Shown here one piece after another: positions 59,879-64,000 of a DNA stretch of 64,000 bases. The position numbers and the translations under genes are program-made. The stretch's first letter is position 1. The number at the start of each line of letters is the position of its first letter. Origin of the DNA: Cytobacillus firmus (lineage in GTDB: Bacteria; Bacillota; Bacilli; Bacillales; Cytobacillaceae); NCBI RefSeq assembly GCF_023715565.1, contig NZ_JAMBOJ010000007.1, forward strand, positions 1 to 64,000. The letters are read 5' to 3'. Under the pieces are notes generated by a model. That model saw only the letters and a program-made list of their open reading frames with translations, was not told the DNA's origin and searched no databases.

Positions 59879-60751
59879 ATGAAGAAGATCTTAATTATGG
59901 CAGGGACCCTGAGCCTCCTGCTTTCCGGCTGCAGCCAGCTAGATCCGTATTTGGATAAAGCAAAGCCTTTTATTGAAAAGATTCCGTTCCTTGGGGAAGA
60001 GCAAAGCGTTGATGAACCCCCTAAGGAAGAAGAATCACTAAAAAAAGAAGAAGACAGTGCTGGAGAAGCAGGCAATGAAGTCAAAGAAGACATTCAAAAG
60101 GATCCCCTTTCATTAGAAGCTGCATATTTTAATGATATAAAAGCTGTGGATGGAAGAAATATTATCCAAAACCCTGATAATGTGATGGTCCTGGTGAATA
60201 AACAATTCAGCCTTCCGGATGGTTATGAGCCCCCCAAGCTAGTGATTCCGGATGTAGCATTTTCTTACGGGAAATTAGATTTGGAAAAAAGCTATATGCG
60301 AAAGGATGCTGCTGAAGGGCTGGAGAAGCTGTTTGCAGGTGCAATGAATGAAGGTGTGGAATTATTTGCTGTATCCGGTTATCGCTCATTTACACGGCAA
60401 TCGGAAGTTTTTGATGCAGAAGTAAATAGAGTTGGTAAAGAAAAAGCGGTACAGGCTGTTGCAATTCCCGGAAGCAGTGAACATCAGACAGGGCTTACCA
60501 TGGATATTTCGAGCAGAAGTGCAGGCCTTGAGCTTTCTGAAAAATTTGGGGAAACAAAGGAAGGAAAGTGGCTTGCTGAAAATGCGCATCGCTATGGTTT
60601 TATTCTACGCTATCCAAAAGGAAAAGAAACCATAACGGGTTATAAATATGAACCTTGGCACTTCCGTTATGTAGGCGTTGAAGCTGCGAAAGTCATTTAT
60701 GAAAAGAAATGTACTTTGGAAGAGTACTTTGATATGGTTAAAAAAATCTAA
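59879..60751 (+). CDS. yodJ: VanY/LdcB-type carboxypeptidase lipoprotein (YodJ)
   Basis: A 290-residue lipoprotein with lipobox LLSGC (near residue 18) and a low-complexity Glu/Lys linker (about 40-75). The VanY domain follows: SGYRSFTRQSEVF, zinc-site SEHQTGLTMDIS (His, Asp) and the final EPWHFRYVG (Glu, His). It trims D-Ala or the last residue of peptidoglycan stem peptides at the wall. GACAGGTGAG precedes the ATG. Confidence 0.93.
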   Translation: MKKILIMAGTLSLLLSGCSQLDPYLDKAKPFIEKIPFLGEEQSVDEPPKEEESLKKEEDSAGEAGNEVKEDIQKDPLSLEAAYFNDIKAVDGRNIIQNPDNVMVLVNKQFSLPDGYEPPKLVIPDVAFSYGKLDLEKSYMRKDAAEGLEKLFAGAMNEGVELFAVSGYRSFTRQSEVFDAEVNRVGKEKAVQAVAIPGSSEHQTGLTMDISSRSAGLELSEKFGETKEGKWLAENAHRYGFILRYPKGKETITGYKYEPWHFRYVGVEAAKVIYEKKCTLEEYFDMVKKI

Positions 60752-60777
60752 GAGGCCCAAAAGGCCTCTTTTATTTG
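60751..60777. terminator. Bidirectional terminator between yodJ and the minus-strand gene
   Basis: AGAGGCC pairs with GGCCTCT, loop CAAAA, then TTTTATTTG on the plus strand. Confidence 0.85.
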
Positions 60778-61019
60778 TTTTTCTGCTTCAGACTGCTTTT
60801 TCCTGGTTGGAAATAGAATATCACCGCTAAAATGAAGGGAACAGCGGGGAGGCCTGATAGAAAGCGGAGCACATTTTCTGTCCCTGTTAGGGAATAACCT
60901 AATGGCAGCAGAAGAAAGAAGCTTATTAGTGCAAATTTCCATGACTGATTCATGATTCCGGCAATTAGGCTGATTAGGGAAAGTGCAAAGCTTATCCATA
61001 ATATTACGGTTAACAACAT
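60771..61019 (-). CDS. 82-residue membrane protein
   Basis: A minus-strand gene with three hydrophobic segments (about residues 2-22, 27-43, 53-70) and a basic tail. AAGGGGTG lies before the ATG. Resembles small integral proteins of the yod region but no family recognised. Confidence 0.65.
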   Translation of the reverse strand: MLLTVILWISFALSLISLIAGIMNQSWKFALISFFLLLPLGYSLTGTENVLRFLSGLPAVPFILAVIFYFQPGKSSLKQKNK

Positions 61020-61217
61020 AAATTCACCCCTTAAGAAAGTGCTGGGAGAGCTGCTGGCGGGAAGATGAAAAGGCTTGATAGAGGGTTTAAGAATGGCTTT
61101 ATAATAAAATATGTTTAAATCGGTAAAACATTAATGTTTTATTTTTCTGATGTAATAGCCGTTTTAATTCAAGTGTAATATGGCCTGGCCGGCTGTCTGT
61201 TCTCCTGATGTTTATAA

Positions 61218-61256
61218 ACCTCCCATAATGAGGTAATTATAAAAGTAAGGTTACTT
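61218..61256 (+). promoter_or_regulatory. Two inverted repeats upstream of the HMA gene, candidate metal-sensor sites
   Basis: ACCTC...GAGGT (61218-61234, 7-base centre) and AAGTAAGGTTACTT (61243-61256, 6-bp arms, 2-base centre) lie just before the ribosome binding site. A 16-bp palindrome AAAACATTAATGTTTT occurs at 61125-61140. Copper sensors of the CsoR or MerR type use such sites, but the match is not specific. Confidence 0.35.
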
Positions 61257-61276
61257 GTAAAAAGGAGGCACATGCT

Positions 61277-61483
61277 TTGGAAAAAGTTTCGTTTAAAGTT
61301 GCAGGCATGACCTGCGGACATTGTGAAGAGGCAGTCAAAAATGCCATTCTCTCCATCGATGGTGTGGCAAGCATCGCGATTGCCTTTCATGATGAACATG
61401 CAGAAATCGTCTACGAACCTGAAAAAACTGATAAGGAACATTTGATAAAAGTGATAGAAGACCAGGGCTATGGAGTTGCCTGA
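61277..61483 (+). CDS. copZ: Copper chaperone CopZ-like HMA protein
   Basis: A 68-residue heavy-metal-associated domain with MTCGHCEEAV (Cys-x-x-Cys metal site) near residue 12. It carries Cu(I) in the cytosol, usually to a CopA ATPase, which is not in the window. TTG start 8 bases after AAAGGAGG. Confidence 0.88.
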   Translation: MEKVSFKVAGMTCGHCEEAVKNAILSIDGVASIAIAFHDEHAEIVYEPEKTDKEHLIKVIEDQGYGVA

Positions 61484-61488
61484 TAAAA

Positions 61489-61526
61489 GAAAGAGCGCCA
61501 AGCATATTCTGCTGGCGCTCTTTCAA
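61489..61526 (+). terminator. Terminator after the HMA gene
   Basis: GAAAGAGCGCCA pairs with TGGCGCTCTTTC. Confidence 0.85.
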
Positions 61527-61606
61527 AGCTTTACACACATTTTTCTTTGTTATTTTTTCGATAAATGTTATTCTAATCATTAAGGATTGTACATAGTTAT
61601 TTTACG

Positions 61607-63106
61607 GTGACGAAAGTGGTGAAGAGTTTGCAAAATGAAGATTTAAACAAGGAAACTTCTGAAGCACCAGATAATAACCATCCAGGTTTTATCCGCATGA
61701 AAAAGTTTCATTTTGTTATGCTGCTGTTTTTTATTGTGTTCCTGTCAGCTGGAATTACTACCTTTGCACTTGCTTTTGGAGATGAAAAGGCGGTAGATGT
61801 GGGAACAAGCGAAAGAAGGGAATTTGATAAGCTATATACAGCTTATGATACCCTTAAAGCAAACTATTTCCAGGAAGTGGATGAGAATAATCTTATTAAT
61901 GGCGCTATTAATGGTATGCTTGAGGCGCTGGATGATCCATATTCGGACTATATGAATGAAGAAGAAGCCAAAAGCTTCCACCAGAGTATTTCTTCTTCTT
62001 TTGAAGGAATCGGAGCTGAAATTCAGGAACAGGAAGGCAACATAGTCATTGTGTCCCCATTGAAAGGCTCACCTGCTGAAAAGGCTGGGCTTAAGCCAAA
62101 TGACAAGGTGCTCTCTGTTGATGGGAAAAGCCTTCAGGGGATGAGCTCTACAGAGGCCGTTATGCTGATCAGAGGCGAAAAAGGGACTAAAGTAAAACTT
62201 GCAATTCAGCGTCCCGGCACAGATGAGCCTATGAATATTTCCATTACACGTGATACTATCCCGCTTGAAACCGTTTATGGGGAAATGCTTGAAGACGGTA
62301 TTGCTAAAGTACAGATTACTACTTTCTCTGAAAATACTTCTAAAGAACTGGTGGAAACTTTAAATGAACTGCAAAAACAGGGCATGAAAGGTTTAGTTCT
62401 GGATCTTCGCCAGAATCCAGGCGGCCTTCTCGATCAGGCAGTGGAAATCTCCAGCCTGTTTGTCCCGGATGGCGAGATATTATTCCAAATTGAAGACCGC
62501 AATGGAAACAGAGAAGAAATTAAAGCAAAGAAAGCAGAAAATCCGAATATTCCATTAGTCGTTGTGATTGATAAAGGAAGCGCCAGTGCTTCAGAAATTC
62601 TTGCCGCGGCAGTACACGAATCCGCAGATGTGCCGCTTGTTGGTGAAAAATCATTTGGGAAAGGCACCGTCCAGCGTGCACAGGACTTCTCCGATGGGTC
62701 AAACATGAAATTCACGACTGAAAAATGGCTGACACCGGAGGGAAATTGGATTCATAAAAAGGGGATAACACCTGACCACAAAGTGGCCTTACCGGAATAC
62801 GCTTCGCTGCCATTTATTAATCCAGACACTGAATTAAAGCTTTCTGCTTCTTCAGCTCAGGTTAAAGCAGCTCAAGCTATGCTGAAAGCTTTGGGATATA
62901 ATCCTGGAAGAGAAGACGGTTTCTTTGATGAAAAAACGGAAGCAGCTGTCAAGGAATTCCAGGCTGCTGAAAAGCTTGATCAAAATGGAGTATTATCAGG
63001 GCAGTCTACTCTTAGGCTGATGGAGAAACTTCGTGAAAAAATTGATCAAAATGACACGCAAATTCAAAAAGCAGCTGAAGTGCTGAAGAAAGAAATAGGG
63101 TCTTAA
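61607..63106 (+). CDS. ctpA: S41 carboxyl-terminal processing protease CtpA
   Basis: A 499-residue membrane-anchored protease. Cytoplasmic N-terminus, membrane helix (about residues 36-56), PDZ domain (about 125-205), S41 core with the Ser in KGSASASEILAAAV and the catalytic Lys in GEKSFGKGTVQ, and a C-terminal peptidoglycan-binding domain (about 420-470, ALGYNPGREDGFFDEKTEAAVKEFQ). Matches CtpA-type proteins with wall-binding tail. Start uncertain: GTG at 61607, or TTG at 61628 which has better spacing from GGTGA. Confidence 0.92.
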   Translation: MTKVVKSLQNEDLNKETSEAPDNNHPGFIRMKKFHFVMLLFFIVFLSAGITTFALAFGDEKAVDVGTSERREFDKLYTAYDTLKANYFQEVDENNLINGAINGMLEALDDPYSDYMNEEEAKSFHQSISSSFEGIGAEIQEQEGNIVIVSPLKGSPAEKAGLKPNDKVLSVDGKSLQGMSSTEAVMLIRGEKGTKVKLAIQRPGTDEPMNISITRDTIPLETVYGEMLEDGIAKVQITTFSENTSKELVETLNELQKQGMKGLVLDLRQNPGGLLDQAVEISSLFVPDGEILFQIEDRNGNREEIKAKKAENPNIPLVVVIDKGSASASEILAAAVHESADVPLVGEKSFGKGTVQRAQDFSDGSNMKFTTEKWLTPEGNWIHKKGITPDHKVALPEYASLPFINPDTELKLSASSAQVKAAQAMLKALGYNPGREDGFFDEKTEAAVKEFQAAEKLDQNGVLSGQSTLRLMEKLREKIDQNDTQIQKAAEVLKKEIGS

Positions 63107-63110
63107 TTTC

Positions 63111-63141
63111 AAAAGCTCTCCGATTCGGAGAGCTTTTTTAG
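63111..63141 (+). terminator. Terminator after ctpA
   Basis: AAAGCTCTCC pairs with GGAGAGCTTT, followed by TTTA. Confidence 0.9.
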
Positions 63142-63201
63142 TCTTTGTCAATCGGGGAAACCCCTTCTTCAGGTGCGCATAGCAGGTGGGGGATAGTTTA
63201 A

Positions 63202-63230
63202 GTGACACTGTTACAGAAAGGGTATATAAA
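63202..63230 (+). promoter_or_regulatory. Possible promoter of the LCP gene
   Basis: GTGACA (63202-63207), 17 bases, TATAAA (63225-63230), about 60 bases before the start codon. Confidence 0.45.
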
Positions 63231-63292
63231 GCGTTCCTCTTTCCCACAATGGTAGTAAACTTTTCTATAAAGCAGCGCAGGGGTGATTTTTC

Positions 63293-64000
63293 TTGAAAAA
63301 AATAATCATATTATTTTTACTTGCTGCAGCTATACTTTCCAGCTGCACGTCTTTTCAGCAAAAAGATAACAGGAATGCAGGGCAGGAGACAGAAATCGGT
63401 CAGTCCGACAAGGAGAATAAAGAGCCATCGGCGAGTGAAAATGCAACGAAAAACTTTTTGCTGATTGGTGTTGACAGCAGAGGTGAAAAGGAATCACGAT
63501 CGGATGCCATTCTGCTGGCCAGCTATGACCCTTTAGGAGAATCCATTAAATTGGTTTCTCTAATGAGGGACAGCTATGTAAAAATACCGGATTATCAATA
63601 TATGTACAGCAAATTGAATCATGCTTATTATATAGGCGGAAAGGATTTGTTAAAGAATACAATAGAACAAAACTTCGGAGTTCATATCGATCATACTGCT
63701 ATAATTGATTTTAAGGGATTTACTGCAATGCTTGATGCTATAGCACCGGACGGAATCGAAGCTGAAGTCAGTTCCGCCATGATTGAAGATATGGGACTTA
63801 ATCTGGAGCCGGGAAAACAAAAGCTTAAAGGAAGCGACTTATTATCATATGTAAGATTTCGCCATGATGGACAAAATGATTTTGGCAGAGTAGGCCGACA
63901 GCAGGAAATTTTGATTGCTCTTAAAGATGAAGTGATGAACCAATTCTCATCACCTGCCGGTTTAGCTAGGTTTCCGGAAGTTATCAGCCAGGCAATGAAG
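63293..64000 (+). CDS. LytR-CpsA-Psr family lipoprotein, C-terminus beyond window
   Basis: 236 codons are visible. TTG start after GGGGTGA. The lipobox ILSSC (near residue 17) makes it a lipoprotein instead of the usual single-pass LCP protein. The LCP domain follows: NFLLIGVDSRGE, SDAILLASYDP, SLMRDSYVKIP, HAYYIGGKDLLKNTIEQNFGVHID, LSYVRFRHD and FGRVGRQQEI, with the phosphate-binding Arg/Asp residues in place. LCP enzymes attach teichoic acids or other polymers to peptidoglycan. Confidence 0.9.
   Translation, partial: MKKIIILFLLAAAILSSCTSFQQKDNRNAGQETEIGQSDKENKEPSASENATKNFLLIGVDSRGEKESRSDAILLASYDPLGESIKLVSLMRDSYVKIPDYQYMYSKLNHAYYIGGKDLLKNTIEQNFGVHIDHTAIIDFKGFTAMLDAIAPDGIEAEVSSAMIEDMGLNLEPGKQKLKGSDLLSYVRFRHDGQNDFGRVGRQQEILIALKDEVMNQFSSPAGLARFPEVISQAMK

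Noticed and set aside
63196-63225. SigB promoter GTTTAA...GGGTAT before the LCP gene
   Set aside because: The spacer is 18 bases; SigB needs about 12-15.
1-64000. tRNA, rRNA, CRISPR arrays, prophage or replication origin
   Set aside because: None was recognised on reading the window; apart from the IS fragment at the left edge there is no mobile-element gene.

Overview
The window is chromosomal DNA from a spore-forming, low-GC Firmicute of the Bacillaceae. Almost every gene has a Bacillus-type ribosome binding site (GGAGG or AAGGGGT). Gene order follows the B. subtilis ilvD/thyB/ilvA region and the kamA-yod region: ypgQ, ypgR, ilvD, brxA(yphP), ypiP, ypjP, thyA, dfrA, ypkP-like plsC, ilvA, ypmP, ypmQ, ypmR, ypmS, msrA, msrB, ypqE, then yodT-S-R-Q-P, kamA, yokU, yozE, yodN, yozD, yodL, deoD, yodJ, ctpA. 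spo0M, a YjcZ-like peptide and yod/yoz genes point to sporulation. The genus cannot be fixed from the sequence alone.

Layout. 1-580: 5' end of an IS1182-type transposase on the minus strand, an inverted repeat, a terminator and a 19-codon ORF. 584-4522: a 1024-residue protein (GNAT domain plus an unrecognised region of about 860 residues) and an amidohydrolase. 4620-15019: DegV, an HD hydrolase, a YfmR-type ABC-F protein, YpgR, IlvD, BrxA, an RsmJ-like methyltransferase, an aminotransferase and YpjP. 15129-25055: a Ter stress cluster (TerD, TerC, C-C lyase, PRTase, StiP/PELOTA, HAD, YceG, TelA, second TerD) between ypjP and thyA, with two exact ECF sigma (SigW/SigM-type) promoters. 25285-42845: a lethal-factor-like secreted protease, thyA-dfrA, plsC, ilvA, tatA-tatC, DegV, a nucleoside hydrolase, ypmQRS, a leader-controlled RsgA paralogue, msrAB, a PTS IIA protein, SGNH hydrolases and a FAD dehydrogenase. 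43132-54250: a beta-lysine catabolic cluster with inserted GabT- and aldehyde-dehydrogenase genes and a sigma-54 activator. 54373-64000: yozE, yodN, yozD, spo0M, a GDPD, yodL, deoD, yodJ, an HMA protein, ctpA and the start of an LCP-family lipoprotein.

How the genes work together. The 43-54 kb cluster can carry lysine through beta-lysine, N6-acetyl-beta-lysine and a 3-keto acid to 4-acetamidobutyrate, then through GABA and succinate semialdehyde to succinate. kamA has its own sigma-54 promoter and the activator gene lies directly upstream. The Ter cluster matches the known Ter biosynthetic module.

The most striking unexplained element is the leader of the rsgA paralogue (36702-36953). It has a promoter, a 23-codon reading frame, a strong terminator, and a sequence inside the reading frame that can pair with the terminator arm. 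This is the layout of ribosome-controlled transcription attenuation, placed here in front of a ribosome-assembly GTPase.
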